This document shows positions 1 through 9,377 of a stretch of 64,000 nucleotides of DNA, in pieces; positions within the stretch are counted from its first letter, which is position 1, and every line of letters begins with the position of its first letter. The notes beneath the pieces were generated by a model. The model saw nothing but the letters and a program-made list of their open reading frames with translations, made no database searches and had not been told where the DNA came from. A program made the position numbers and the translations under genes. The DNA is from Pseudomonas lini (GTDB lineage Bacteria > Pseudomonadota > Gammaproteobacteria > Pseudomonadales > Pseudomonadaceae): assembly GCF_001042905.1 (NCBI RefSeq), contig NZ_JYLB01000007.1, positions 62,001 to 126,000 of the forward strand. The letters are read 5' to 3'.

Positions 1-1259
1 TGGGCCAGCACGTCCAGCGGCGCTTCTGGGATCTGCAACGTGTCGAGCTCACCACGGCGAACGCAATCGAGCAGGGCGGCGCATTCGATCAGGTCGTCGC
101 GGGTGGTGGCGAATAACCGGCCCTTGGGCGTGCCGCCGACCTGGTGCCCGGAGCGGCCAACCCGTTGCAGAAACCCGGCAATCGAGCGTGGTGAAGCGAT
201 CTGGCACACCAGGTCGACGTCGCCGATATCGATCCCCAATTCCAGCGAAGCAGTGGCGATCAGCACTTGCAGCTCGCCGCGCTTGAGCCGTTGTTCTGCA
301 TCCAGGCGAAACTCTTTGGCCAGGCTGCCATGGTGGGCCGCTACCGCATCCTTGCCGAGGCGTTCGCTCAAGTGCCGACTCAGGCGTTCGGCCAGGCGCC
401 GGGTGTTGACGAAAATCAGCGTGGTCCGGTGTTCACGGGCGAGGGCGGCGAGTCGGTCATAGACCAGTTCCCAGACGTCGTTGGCCATTACCGCCGACAA
501 CGGCACGGGCGGCACCTCTATATCGAGATCCCGTGGACGGGCGTGGCCGATGTCGATGATTTCGCAGTCGCGATCACGGCCGACCAGAAAGCGCGAGACC
601 GCTTCAATGGGTTTCTGCGTGGCGGACAGGCCGATACGCACCAGCGGTTGGGAGCAGAGTGCCTGCAAGCGCTCCAGGCTCAGGGCCAGGTGGCTACCGC
701 GTTTGCTGGCGGCAATGGCGTGGATTTCGTCGACAATCACCGTGTGGGTGGTGCCGAGCATTTGCCGGCCGGAGTCGGAGCCGAGCAGCACGTAAAGGGA
801 TTCCGGGGTGGTCACCAGAATGTGCGGCGCGGTTTTGCGCATGGCCGAACGCTCTTTTTGCGGCGTATCACCGGTGCGCACGGCAGTGCTGATTGGCACA
901 TCGGGCAGGCCCATCACCCGCAACTGTTCGGTGATGCCGGCCAGCGGGTTTTGCAGGTTGATCTGGATGTCGTTGGACAGCGCCTTGAGCGGCGAAACGT
1001 AGACCACCAGGGTTTCGTCCGGCAGGCCATCCGGGCTCTCCAGGCCACGATGGACCAGATCGTCGAGCACCGCCAGAAACGCGGTGAGGGTCTTGCCGGA
1101 ACCGGTGGGCGCGGCGATCAGGGTCGAACGGCGCTGGCGGATCAACGGCCACGCCCGGGCCTGGGCGGCGGTGGCCGCTGGGAAGGTGTTGCTGAACCAG
1201 GCGCTGACGGCGGGGTGAAAGCCTGCCAGTGCAGCGTCCGTGGGGATGGGCAGATTCAT
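1..1259 (-). CDS. lhr: Lhr-family ATP-dependent helicase, N-terminal part (cut by window edge)
   Basis: Only about the first 419 codons lie in the window; the family is usually about 1400 residues. Lhr proteins are superfamily 2 ATP-dependent 3'-5' nucleic-acid helicases linked to DNA repair. Visible motifs: Walker A APTGSGKT at residues 50-57, DEIH box near residue 180, and the motif VI element QRVGRSGH near residue 365, so both RecA-like domains are present. The ATG at 1259 starts MNLPIPTDAA and no in-frame stop was seen downstream to the edge. It is transcribed away from the sugar-nucleotide genes, separated by a REP pair. The C-terminal half cannot be assessed here. Confidence 0.9.
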   Translation of the reverse strand, partial: MNLPIPTDAALAGFHPAVSAWFSNTFPAATAAQARAWPLIRQRRSTLIAAPTGSGKTLTAFLAVLDDLVHRGLESPDGLPDETLVVYVSPLKALSNDIQINLQNPLAGITEQLRVMGLPDVPISTAVRTGDTPQKERSAMRKTAPHILVTTPESLYVLLGSDSGRQMLGTTHTVIVDEIHAIAASKRGSHLALSLERLQALCSQPLVRIGLSATQKPIEAVSRFLVGRDRDCEIIDIGHARPRDLDIEVPPVPLSAVMANDVWELVYDRLAALAREHRTTLIFVNTRRLAERLSRHLSERLGKDAVAAHHGSLAKEFRLDAEQRLKRGELQVLIATASLELGIDIGDVDLVCQIASPRSIAGFLQRVGRSGHQVGGTPKGRLFATTRDDLIECAALLDCVRRGELDTLQIPEAPLDVLA

Positions 1260-1324
1260 GTCCTGATTTATGCGGGCGAGTCGGGGAAGATGCAAGTACC
1301 GCTCACGACCTTTGCCGGCCTTTA

Positions 1325-1430
1325 GGGCCCCTTCGCGAGCAAGCCCGCTCCCACAGTTAAACAGTGTCGGTCACAAAATTTGAGTACACAGGAGATCCAG
1401 TGTGGGAGCGGGCTTGCTCGCGAAGGGGCC
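1325..1430. repeat. REP-type inverted pair, family A
   Basis: Two inverted copies of a roughly 30-base element with core GTGGGAGCGGGCTTGC (1325-1355 and 1401-1430) flank a 45-base spacer. They lie in the 326-base gap between lhr and the next gene. Apart from this pair I see no gene or clear promoter in the gap. The same element recurs near 4459, 17366, 19361, 33149, 37042 and 45831. Confidence 0.9.
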
Positions 1431-1585
1431 AGCAGGGTCAACCCAATCCGACGGAACTACACTTTACGGATGACGGTTGCGCACTAAACCCGCAAAATGC
1501 AACGATTCCGGCAATTATTGAGGACATCGCCTGCGGGCGCTGTCGATAAAGCCATCGTTCCAATCAGACTGGGCCTGCTGACTCT

Positions 1586-2462
1586 ATGCGAATGCGCCTT
1601 ATGTTACTGGGCGGCGGAAATGCCCTTGGGCAGGCGCTGATTCGCCTCGGTGCGGAGGAAGACATCGGTTTCCTCGCCCCCCGCCCACCGCAAGACGGCT
1701 GGGACGCCGCGAGCCTGACGCAACTGCTCGACGATACCCGTCCGGATGCGTTGATCAATCTCGCCTATTACTTTGACTGGTTCCAGGCGGAAACCGTCAG
1801 CGAACAGCGTCTGGCCGGGCAGGAGCGAGCCATCGAGCGGCTGGCCGAGTTGTGCCAGCATCACAACATTGTGCTGCTGCAACCGTCGAGTTATCGCGTG
1901 TTCGATGGCTCCCGGGCGACCGCTTACAGCGAAAAAGACGAACCGGTACCGCTGGGCCTGCGCGGTCAGGCCTTGTGGCGAATCGAGCAAAGCGTACGCG
2001 CCACCTGTCCGCAGCACGTGCTGCTGCGTTTCGGCTGGCTGCTCGATGACAGCCCCGACGGCACCCTCGGGCGATTCCTGAACCGGGCCGAGAAAGCTGA
2101 AGAACTGCTGATGGCCGATGATCGTCGCGGCAATCCGACGCCGGTGGACGATGCTGCCCGGGTGATCATTTCGGTGCTCAAGCAACTCGATTGCTCCGCG
2201 CCGCTATGGGGCACTTACCACTACGCCGGGCATGAGGCGACCACGCCGCTGGCACTGGGGCAGGCTATCCTTACCGAAGCACGCGCCCTGCACCCGTTGG
2301 CCATCGAAGCGCCGACCGCCCAGGCTCACGCCGCGCGGCCCGACGCCGCCGAAGAACCGCAACACGCAGTGCTGGCCTGCAAGAAAATTCTGCACACTTT
2401 CGGGATCAAGCCCCGCGCCTGGCGCGCGGCACTCCCGGGCTTACTGGATAGGTTTTATCGCC

Positions 2463-2470
<8 letters not shown>
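1586..2470 (+). CDS. RmlD-like sugar nucleotide-binding / NAD(P)-dependent reductase
   Basis: A 294-residue protein resembling the RmlD-substrate-binding short-chain dehydrogenases, which reduce nucleotide-sugar intermediates using NAD(P)H. The N-terminus has a Gly-rich dinucleotide loop (LGGGNALGQ, about residues 8-16). A PSSYRVFDG segment follows, at the place of the catalytic serine region. The canonical YxxxK pair is not evident, so the reaction is uncertain. A second ATG at 1592 is equally possible and neither has a strong ribosome site. It overlaps the following epimerase by 8 bases, so the two are probably translated together and may act on the same sugar. Confidence 0.75.
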
Positions 2471-3392
<922 letters not shown>

Positions 3393-3409
3393 CATTTTGT
3401 ACGGCCATG

Positions 3410-3438
3410 AAAAAGGCGCCTTTGAAGGCGCCTTTTTT
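3410..3438 (+). terminator. Rho-independent terminator after the epimerase gene
   Basis: The stem AAAAGGCGCCTT/AAGGCGCCTTTT with a 2-base loop ends in a run of six T. It lies 18 bases after the stop of the epimerase gene and closes the two-gene unit. The A-rich upstream arm would also let it work on the other strand. Confidence 0.9.
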
Positions 3439-3473
3439 GTGGGTCGGATATCACTTTCAGGGCCAATGCAGAC

Positions 3474-3610
3474 CCCTGTGGCGAGGGGGCTTGCCCCCGT
3501 TCGACTGCGCAGCAGGCGCTATCCGGACAATGAGGTATGTCAGGCGAAATGCGCTCGTAGATTTGGGGGTTACTTCGCAACCCAACGGGGGCAAGCCCCC
3601 TCGCCACAGG
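3474..3610. repeat. REP-type inverted pair, family C
   Basis: Inverted copies of an element with core GTGGCGAGGGGGCTTGCC lie at about 3474-3501 and 3584-3610, in the gap between the epimerase terminator and the 3' end of the porin gene. A second pair of this family is at 28636-28742 and a fragment is near 24710-24725. Confidence 0.88.
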
Positions 3611-3641
3611 AATCGCTTTCGCCATTACAGCGGTGGATTGC

Positions 3642-4340
3642 TTAAAACTTGTAACCCAAACCAACCATGTAAATGAACGGGTCCACATCAACGTCGACCT
3701 TGGCCCGGGTGCCCGGTGCGACGGCGTTGTTTTCCACGGTCGCGGTGGTGTCGATGTCGATGTAACGTACTTGGGCGTTGATCATTACGTTGTCGGTCAG
3801 CATGTAGTCGGCACCGATCTGCCAGGCCAGACCCCAGGAGTTTTCCGCCTTGAAGTTGCTGAAGCCGTTGGCGGCTGCTTCGCTGCCGACGTGCTCGTCG
3901 TAGATCCAGGTGTAGTTGATACCGCCGCCGATGTACGGCTGGAACGCGGACTTGGCGTCCAGCGGGTAGTAGACCAGGCTCAGGGTTGGCGGCAGGTGTT
4001 TCAGCGTACCGAGTTTGCCATTGGCCGCGCCGAGGGCGGTGCCTTTGAGCTTCACGTCATGCTCGAACGGCGAGGCCGCGAGCAATTCGATCCCCAGGTT
4101 ATTGGTGATCATGTAGGCGAAGTTCAGGCCCAGTTGCGTGTCGCTGCTCATGGTGGCCTTGCCACCCAGGTCGGCGCCCTTCAGCGGGCCTTGATCGACC
4201 TTGACGCTGGAGCTGTCGGCATCCGGGTTGACGGTGATCGCACCGGCCCGAACGATGATGTCACCGGCGGTGTGAGCATGGGCGAGCGGGGCTGCGAGCG
4301 CGAGGGCGAACAGCGAAGCGCAGAGCAATGACTTTTGCAT
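3642..4340 (-). CDS. oprG: OmpW-family outer membrane protein (OprG-like)
   Basis: A 232-residue outer membrane protein of the OmpW family, which forms small 8-stranded barrels thought to pass hydrophobic or amphipathic small molecules; OprG is the Pseudomonas member. Residues 1-22 form a signal peptide ending LAHAHTAG. The mature part has the OmpW landmarks: an N-terminal GDIIVRAGAITVNPD strand, PPTLSLVYYP, PYIGGGINYTW, and a C-terminal GLGYKF ending in Phe, the outer membrane assembly signature. It stands alone, with repeats on both sides. Expression of oprG in other pseudomonads responds to iron and oxygen; no operator was identified here. Confidence 0.93.
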   Translation of the reverse strand: MQKSLLCASLFALALAAPLAHAHTAGDIIVRAGAITVNPDADSSSVKVDQGPLKGADLGGKATMSSDTQLGLNFAYMITNNLGIELLAASPFEHDVKLKGTALGAANGKLGTLKHLPPTLSLVYYPLDAKSAFQPYIGGGINYTWIYDEHVGSEAAANGFSNFKAENSWGLAWQIGADYMLTDNVMINAQVRYIDIDTTATVENNAVAPGTRAKVDVDVDPFIYMVGLGYKF

Positions 4341-4458
4341 GGGGGCTCCAAAGGACGTTAAAAATGTTCGATGTCCAATGGTAGGGATCCAACTGATACG
4401 GTCTTTTGATTCAGCTCAATGAAACAGTGATGGCCCTGTTTTTTGCGCAGCCTTCGAA

Positions 4459-4560
4459 GGCCCCTTCGCGAGCAAGCCCGCTCCCACAGGGATCTTCTGT
4501 GAATGCAATATTTGTGAACAACAGAGAACACTGTGGGAGCGGGCTTGCCCGCGATGGCGA
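4459..4560. repeat. REP-type inverted pair, family A
   Basis: Inverted copies at 4459-4489 and 4531-4560 share the core GTGGGAGCGGGCTTGC. They lie in the 247-base gap between the porin promoter region and the 3' end of the zinc-linked operon. No gene was seen in this gap. Confidence 0.9.
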
Positions 4561-4587
4561 TTGAACAGACAACACAGAACTGCCGGA

Positions 4588-5121
4588 TCATTCCGGCAAT
4601 TCATACACATAAATCTTGTCCGCCTCCATCTGATACCCGGCATCCGCCAACTCGCTGGTGGATGCCTTGACCTGCAACGCACCTTCGATCCAGTAAGGCT
4701 GGTACAGCTCATCAAGCTTCACGCCGACTTCGCTTTTGACATGCACGATCTGGTTCGACGGAGGAGGCGGAACGTGGATGCAGGCGCCGAAATACGGTAC
4801 CAGCAGAAACTCCGTGGTGCGGCCTTCTTCACTGACTTCCAGCGGCACGATGTACCCCGGCAAACGAATATTCTTGCCGTCGAGGCTCTTCACCACTGGC
4901 GCGTTCGGCATGTCCTGCCTGGCCGCTGGAGCCGACTCTGCGGACAACGCGTCGCTCATCTTCGACAGGTCATGCAGCGGCGTCATGTTCGGCACTTCTG
5001 GCGCAGCATCCGGCGGGATCATTTCCGACCAGGTCAGGTCCTTCGGCTCTGCCGCCCACAACGGAAGGGCAACCAGCATCAATAGCGCAAACACAGCGCG
5101 GGGCATCATTAATGTCCTCAT
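4588..5121 (-). CDS. DUF3299 periplasmic protein of the zinc-linked ABC operon
   Basis: A 177-residue exported protein with signal peptide MRTLMMPRAVFALLMLVALPLWAA (residues 1-24). It matches the DUF3299 family: a core with the G-Y-IVPLE segment and a PYFGACIHVPPPPSNQ block, whose Cys and His could bind a metal. The start at 5121 gives an ATGA overlap with the permease stop, so it is translationally coupled as the last gene of a four-gene operon. As I recall, the same four genes form PA4063-PA4066 in P. aeruginosa, which is derepressed by zinc starvation. Its own function is not established. Confidence 0.85.
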   Translation of the reverse strand: MRTLMMPRAVFALLMLVALPLWAAEPKDLTWSEMIPPDAAPEVPNMTPLHDLSKMSDALSAESAPAARQDMPNAPVVKSLDGKNIRLPGYIVPLEVSEEGRTTEFLLVPYFGACIHVPPPPSNQIVHVKSEVGVKLDELYQPYWIEGALQVKASTSELADAGYQMEADKIYVYELPE

Positions 5122-6383
5122 AGTCGGATCGACAGGCCATCGGCCAAGGATTGGCGATACGCGCGCCAGGCCGGCACGCTGCCCATCAGCAGCGCGGCGA
5201 TCAGGATGCCACCGAGCAGCGTCCATTCATATTCGCTCGGCCAGGCCAGGGGCAAGTACAAGCCGTAATTCGCCTGCACGTAACCTTGTGCCACGGCGAT
5301 GCACACATACAGCAGCGCGACGCCGGCAATCACTCCGGACAACGCCAGGGCAAAGGCTTCCAGCACTAACAAGGTCGCGATGTGCCACGGCCGAGCGCCG
5401 ACCGAACGCAGAATCGCCATCTCGCGGCGCCGCTCATTGAGGCTGGTGAGGATCGCCGTGAGCATGCCGATCAACCCGGTCAGGACCACGAACAGCGAGA
5501 CGACGAACAAGGCTTTTTCCGCCGTGCTCATCAAACTCCACAGCTCTTGCAATGCCACACCCGGCAGGATCGCCAGCATCGGTTCGCCACGGAATTCGTT
5601 GATCTCCCGTTGCAGCGCAAACGTCGAAATCTTGCTGTTGAGACCAAGCATGAACGCAGTGATCGCTTGCGGCGTCAGGTCCATGTTGCGCGCTTGGTCG
5701 GCACTGATCCGGCCATTACCGCGCGCCGGCACGCCGTTGTGCCAGTCGACGTGAATGGCTTCCATCCCGCCGAGGCTGATGTGCAGCGTGCGGTCCACCG
5801 GGGTGCCGGTGCGTTTGAGAATGCCGACCACGGTGAATGGTTTGTCGTCGTGTTTGACCAGGCTGATCACCGCCACGCCATGGGCCAGCACCAGTTTGTC
5901 GCCGAGCTTGTAATGCAGCGCATCGGCCACTTCGGCGCCGAGCACCACTTCGAACGGATCGCTGGCGAAAGCGCGGCCGTCGGCGAGTTCGAGGTGCTGT
6001 TGATGGCCGTACTGGTAGTGCTCGAAGTACGCCTCGGTGGTGCCCATCACCCGATATCCGCGATGGGAATCGCCGAGGGACATCGGAATCGCCCACTTCA
6101 CTTTCGGGTTGTTGGCGAAATGTTCAAAGCTGTCCCAGCGGATGTTGTTGGTGGCGTTGCCGATGCGGAACACCGAATACAACAGCAGGTTCACCGAGCC
6201 GGAACGTGCGCCGACGATCAGGTCGGTGCCGCTGATGGTGCTGGCGAAACTGGCCTTGGCTTCGGTGCGCACCCGCTCCACGGCCAGCAACAGGCAGACC
6301 GACAGGGCGATGGCGAACGCGGTGAGGATCGCGGTGAAGCGACGGTTAGCCAGACTGGCCATGGCTAGACGAAACAAATACAT
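5118..6383 (-). CDS. ABC transporter permease, FtsX/MacB type
   Basis: A 421-residue inner membrane protein. One transmembrane segment lies near the N-terminus (RRFTAILTAFAIALSVCLLLAV) and three near the C-terminus, flanking a large periplasmic domain. That is the MacB/FtsX topology, used for mechanotransmission or lipoprotein handling rather than classical uptake. The start at 6383 (MYLFRLAMASL) is one base after the stop of the ATPase gene; an upstream extension of the frame lies inside that gene and was rejected. It presumably pairs with that ATPase. Confidence 0.9.
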   Translation of the reverse strand: MYLFRLAMASLANRRFTAILTAFAIALSVCLLLAVERVRTEAKASFASTISGTDLIVGARSGSVNLLLYSVFRIGNATNNIRWDSFEHFANNPKVKWAIPMSLGDSHRGYRVMGTTEAYFEHYQYGHQQHLELADGRAFASDPFEVVLGAEVADALHYKLGDKLVLAHGVAVISLVKHDDKPFTVVGILKRTGTPVDRTLHISLGGMEAIHVDWHNGVPARGNGRISADQARNMDLTPQAITAFMLGLNSKISTFALQREINEFRGEPMLAILPGVALQELWSLMSTAEKALFVVSLFVVLTGLIGMLTAILTSLNERRREMAILRSVGARPWHIATLLVLEAFALALSGVIAGVALLYVCIAVAQGYVQANYGLYLPLAWPSEYEWTLLGGILIAALLMGSVPAWRAYRQSLADGLSIRL

Positions 6384-6384
6384 C

Positions 6385-7095
6385 TCAGACCTCGGACGGG
6401 GTGGCGGCGCGATTGAGATCGGCCAGCGACAGGTGGCGATCGAACAGCGGCGCGAGGCTCTGGTCATGGCTGACAAACAACAGGCTCGACCCGGCTTCGC
6501 GGCATTCGGCGAACAGCAGACGAATGAAGTTCTCGCGGGCGTCGTAGTCCAGCGCCGAGGTTGGTTCGTCAGCGATCACCAGTTCCGGCTGACCAATCAA
6601 CGCGCGTGCGGCAGCGACCCGTTGCTGCTGGCCGATGGACAGCGAATCGGCACGGCGGCTGAGGATGTTTTCATCCTTGAGGCCCAAGTGGGCGAGCAGG
6701 GTGGCCGCAGCCTGATCTACACTGCCGTGGCGCTGGATCGCCCGTTCGGCACGCAGCTTGGAGAAGTGGCAGGGCAGCTCGACGTTCTCGCGCACCGAGA
6801 GAAATGGCAGCAAGTTGAACTGCTGGAAGATGTAGCCGGTGTGATCGACGCGGAAGTGGTCGCGGGCACCGGCAGAGAGTTCGGTCAGCTCCTGGCCGAG
6901 CAGGCGAATGCTGCCGCGATCAGGCTTCTGCACGCCACCGAGCAAGCCCAGCAGGGTGGTCTTGCCGCTGCCGCTGGGGCCTTTGAGGAACAGGGTTTCA
7001 CCCGGCATGAGGCGAAACGCCGGGATGTTCAGCAGCGGCGGATGACCGGGCCAGCTGAAACCCAGGTCGGACAGTTCGATGAGTGCTTGGGTCAT
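6385..7095 (-). CDS. ABC transporter ATP-binding protein
   Basis: A 236-residue ATPase of the LolD/MacB-like class. The nucleotide-binding motifs are complete: Walker A GPSGSGKTT (about residues 39-47), Q-loop FQQFN, signature LSIGQQQR, Walker B LVIADEPTSALD, and H-loop SHDQ. It lies 37 bases after the ZrgA-like gene and 1 base before the permease gene, in one operon. It should power the permease encoded next to it. Zinc is an inference from the histidine-rich first gene and the homologous P. aeruginosa locus. Confidence 0.93.
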   Translation of the reverse strand: MTQALIELSDLGFSWPGHPPLLNIPAFRLMPGETLFLKGPSGSGKTTLLGLLGGVQKPDRGSIRLLGQELTELSAGARDHFRVDHTGYIFQQFNLLPFLSVRENVELPCHFSKLRAERAIQRHGSVDQAAATLLAHLGLKDENILSRRADSLSIGQQQRVAAARALIGQPELVIADEPTSALDYDARENFIRLLFAECREAGSSLLFVSHDQSLAPLFDRHLSLADLNRAATPSEV

Positions 7096-7132
7096 TTAAC
7101 CGGTTTCATGAGTGCTGATGATCGGGGTGGGT

Positions 7133-7735
7133 TTAGAACTTGAGGGCAGCAGCCTTGGCCGTCACTTCAACCCCTTGCTGCCCGCTCGGGCTGATCAGTT
7201 GTACCTGAATCTTCTGGGTGGCCGGGAATGTGTTGAAGATATTCGCCAGATCCAGGGTTTTCAGCGCGCCCGGGGCCGAGCAGCTCAATTGGTAATGGGC
7301 GTGGATTTCGCTGTGGTCATGGTGATGTTCATGACCGTCCTTGGCCGCCTCGTGATCATCTTCGTCATGGTCATCGGTATCCGGCTTGTCACCGAACAAC
7401 GGGCTTTCCAGTTCCTGAGTCGCGACCACGCAACCGGCGGCTTTCGGCAGGTTGAACAGCACCAGTGGTTTTTCCAGCTGCGCGCGGACGGCAGCGACTT
7501 TGGCTTTGTCGGCGTCGGTGGTGGCGGCGTGTTCGAAGCCCACCAGGTTCATCGCCGGGCTTTCCAGCTCCAGCTCCAGAGTCTGGCCATCCAACGCCGC
7601 GTTCAGGCGACCGACGCCGTGTTCGTGGGCGCTGAGGCTGCCATGTTCATCATGATCGTGATCATGCTCGACCGCCGCATGGGCGACAGCCAGCGGCAAC
7701 AAGGCAAACGGCAAAGCGAGCAGCAGACGGCGCAT
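7133..7735 (-). CDS. zrgA: ZrgA/DUF2796 histidine-rich periplasmic zinc-uptake protein
   Basis: A 200-residue exported protein with signal peptide MRRLLLALPFALLPLAVAHA (1-20). Two His/Asp-rich stretches (HDHDHDEH after the signal, and HEHHHDHSEIHAH in the middle) are expected to bind zinc. The rest matches the DUF2796/ZrgA family, which supports growth at low zinc. It is the first gene of the operon with the ABC ATPase, permease and DUF3299 gene. A near-palindrome with GTTAT/ATAAC arms lies about 33 bases upstream and may be a Zur site. Low-complexity His tracts make family scores unreliable, but the operon context is strong. Confidence 0.85.
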   Translation of the reverse strand: MRRLLLALPFALLPLAVAHAAVEHDHDHDEHGSLSAHEHGVGRLNAALDGQTLELELESPAMNLVGFEHAATTDADKAKVAAVRAQLEKPLVLFNLPKAAGCVVATQELESPLFGDKPDTDDHDEDDHEAAKDGHEHHHDHSEIHAHYQLSCSAPGALKTLDLANIFNTFPATQKIQVQLISPSGQQGVEVTAKAAALKF

Positions 7736-7767
7736 GACGGGTCTCCGAAAAGTAAAATGTAAAAATT

Positions 7768-7785
7768 GTTATGTGATCTTATAAC
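7768..7785. promoter_or_regulatory. Candidate Zur operator (GTTAT-N8-ATAAC)
   Basis: An 18-base imperfect palindrome with perfect 5-base arms lies between the divergent zinc operon and the gene at 7871, in a locally AT-rich stretch. The arms match the half-site type of Zur boxes, but the 8-base spacing is wider than the usual 3 bases. The assignment is tentative and rests on the zinc-linked downstream gene. Confidence 0.4.
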
Positions 7786-7870
7786 GAAAGTGCGGAGAGT
7801 TTGACCGTCTGCTTGGCGTAGCGCAAGACCCATGGGAGCATGCGAGTCAGGTATGTGCAGGAGCAGACTT

Positions 7871-8218
7871 ATGTTGCGAATACGCGGAAGCATCGGCGAC
7901 TGGCCGGTGGATTTGACCCTGGAACTGGATGAGGGCGACTGGGCGCAGCTTGGTGCGCAGTTGCAGGCAGCAAAACCCGAGGCGAGTGCGGCGCCCGCCA
8001 AACCGGTGAATCAGGACGATGCGCTGTGGCAGATAGCCCAAGAGTTGCTGCGCAAGGCCGGGCAATTGAGCGGGCCGGATCTGCTGGAGCAGCTGGAAGG
8101 GCTGACCGGCAGCGCAGCGGCGGGCAAGCGCTTGTTGGTGCGCTTGCGCCACTGCGCAAACGTCAAAGTGGTGAGCGGCGGGGATACGCCGCTGTACAGC
8201 TGGATCGAGCCAGCGTAG
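7871..8218 (+). CDS. Conserved hypothetical protein
   Basis: A 115-residue soluble protein that I do not recognise beyond its likely conservation in pseudomonads. The first third (RIRGSIGDWPVDLTLELDEGDW) looks like a small beta-rich unit; the remainder is helical, with an Ala/Pro-rich linker. No signal peptide or membrane segment is seen. The ATG at 7871 is chosen because AGGAG ends 7 bases before it; an in-frame ATG at 7832 lacks this. It is divergent from the zinc operon and shares its 135-base intergenic region. Its stop codon lies inside the first arm of a repeat pair. Confidence 0.7.
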   Translation: MLRIRGSIGDWPVDLTLELDEGDWAQLGAQLQAAKPEASAAPAKPVNQDDALWQIAQELLRKAGQLSGPDLLEQLEGLTGSAAAGKRLLVRLRHCANVKVVSGGDTPLYSWIEPA

Positions 8219-8297
8219 GAGCTGCCGCAGGCTGCGATCTTTTGATCTTGTTTTTAAAAAGCAAAATCAAAAGATCGCAGCCTGCGGCAGCTCCTAC
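8215..8297. repeat. REP-type long palindrome, family D
   Basis: Near-perfect inverted arms of about 34 bases, core GTAGGAGCTGCCG, surround a short AT-rich loop. The first arm overlaps the stop codon of the hypothetical gene. Placed between two convergent genes, it could act as a bidirectional terminator. Related copies are at 21371, 39448 and 44361. Confidence 0.9.
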
Positions 8298-8325
8298 GGG
8301 ATCGGGTTCACATGGCCCGATCCGC

Positions 8326-9198
8326 TTAATACAGCGCAGCAAACAACTTGCGACGGTACGTGGTCACCAGCGGGTGATCGTTGCCCAGCAGTTCGAACAC
8401 TTGCAGCAAGGTCTTGTGCGGTAAGCCTTCGCTGTAGCTGCGATTGCGGATGAACAGTTTCAGCAAGGCATCCAGCGCAGCGTCGTATTGCTGACGGGCC
8501 AATTGCTGGATCGCCAGTTGATAGACCGCCTCATCGTCCTGCGGATTTTTCGCCAGACGCGCTTTCAGGTCTGCCGCATCCGGCAAATCCCTGGCCTGAC
8601 CGAGGAACTGGATCTGCGCCTTGGCGCCGGCCAGCGCGGCCTTGTGCTCATCGGTCTTGACCGCGTCGAGCACGATTTGCGCTTCACCCAGTTCGCCGCG
8701 CTCAGTCAGGCAGCGGGCGTAGAGGATCAGCGCCTTGGCGTTGGTGTTGTCTTCAGCCAGCAGTACTTTGAGCGTGGCTTCGGCGTCGGCGTAGCGGCCT
8801 TCATCAAACAGCGCCTGAGCCTGTTCGAACGGGTCGGCCGCAGCGGGCGGCGGCATTTGCACGTGGGGTTCGAGCATCGTGCGCACAGCCGATTCCGGTT
8901 GCGCACCGGCAAAACCGTCCACCGGCTGACCGTCCTTGAACAGCACCACCGTCGGCAGGCTGCGAATGCCGAAGCGCGCAACAATGTCCTGTTCGATGTC
9001 GCAGTTGACCTTGGCCAGCAGCAACTCGCCCTGATAGCTCTCGGCGATGGTTTGCAGCATTGGCATCAAGGCCTTGCACGGCGCACACCATTCGGCCCAG
9101 AAATCCACCAGCACCGGTTTGTGAAAAGAGTTCTCGATCACCGACTGGTCGAAATCGGCAGTCGTGGCGTCGAAAATGTACGGCGTTTCCTGACTCAT
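8326..9198 (-). CDS. ybbN: Thioredoxin-domain co-chaperone YbbN (CnoX)
   Basis: A 290-residue cytosolic protein: an N-terminal thioredoxin fold with active site WCAPC (about residues 37-41), followed by TPR-like helices through the C-terminus. CnoX/YbbN proteins hold unfolded or oxidised proteins and pass them to GroEL or DnaK. E. coli YbbN has SxxC in place of CxxC; here both cysteines remain, so redox activity is expected. The start at 9198 (MSQETPYIF) is preceded by GGGGGAT-type ribosome binding sequence; the longer upstream frame runs into intergenic repeats. It is a stand-alone gene between two repeats. Confidence 0.93.
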   Translation of the reverse strand: MSQETPYIFDATTADFDQSVIENSFHKPVLVDFWAEWCAPCKALMPMLQTIAESYQGELLLAKVNCDIEQDIVARFGIRSLPTVVLFKDGQPVDGFAGAQPESAVRTMLEPHVQMPPPAAADPFEQAQALFDEGRYADAEATLKVLLAEDNTNAKALILYARCLTERGELGEAQIVLDAVKTDEHKAALAGAKAQIQFLGQARDLPDAADLKARLAKNPQDDEAVYQLAIQQLARQQYDAALDALLKLFIRNRSYSEGLPHKTLLQVFELLGNDHPLVTTYRRKLFAALY

Positions 9199-9268
9199 GG
9201 GGGATCTCGTAAAAGCGTGAATGTGGTCACTATAAGGCTTGGTGGGGGGCTGCTGAAAGTCGTAACGT

Positions 9269-9377
9269 TGATCGTTCCCACGCTCTGCGTGGGAATGCCT
9301 CAATGGACGCTCTGCGTCCGCTTTGGGACGCGGAGCGTCCCGGGCTGCATTCCCACGCAGAGCGTGGGAACGATCAA
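9269..9377. repeat. Interspersed inverted repeat, family E
   Basis: Outer arms of about 31 bases, core GATCGTTCCCACGCTCTGCG, enclose inner inverted GGACGC/GCGTCC arms. The right end overlaps the stop codon of the adjacent methyltransferase gene. This is the only copy of this family in the window. Confidence 0.9.
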
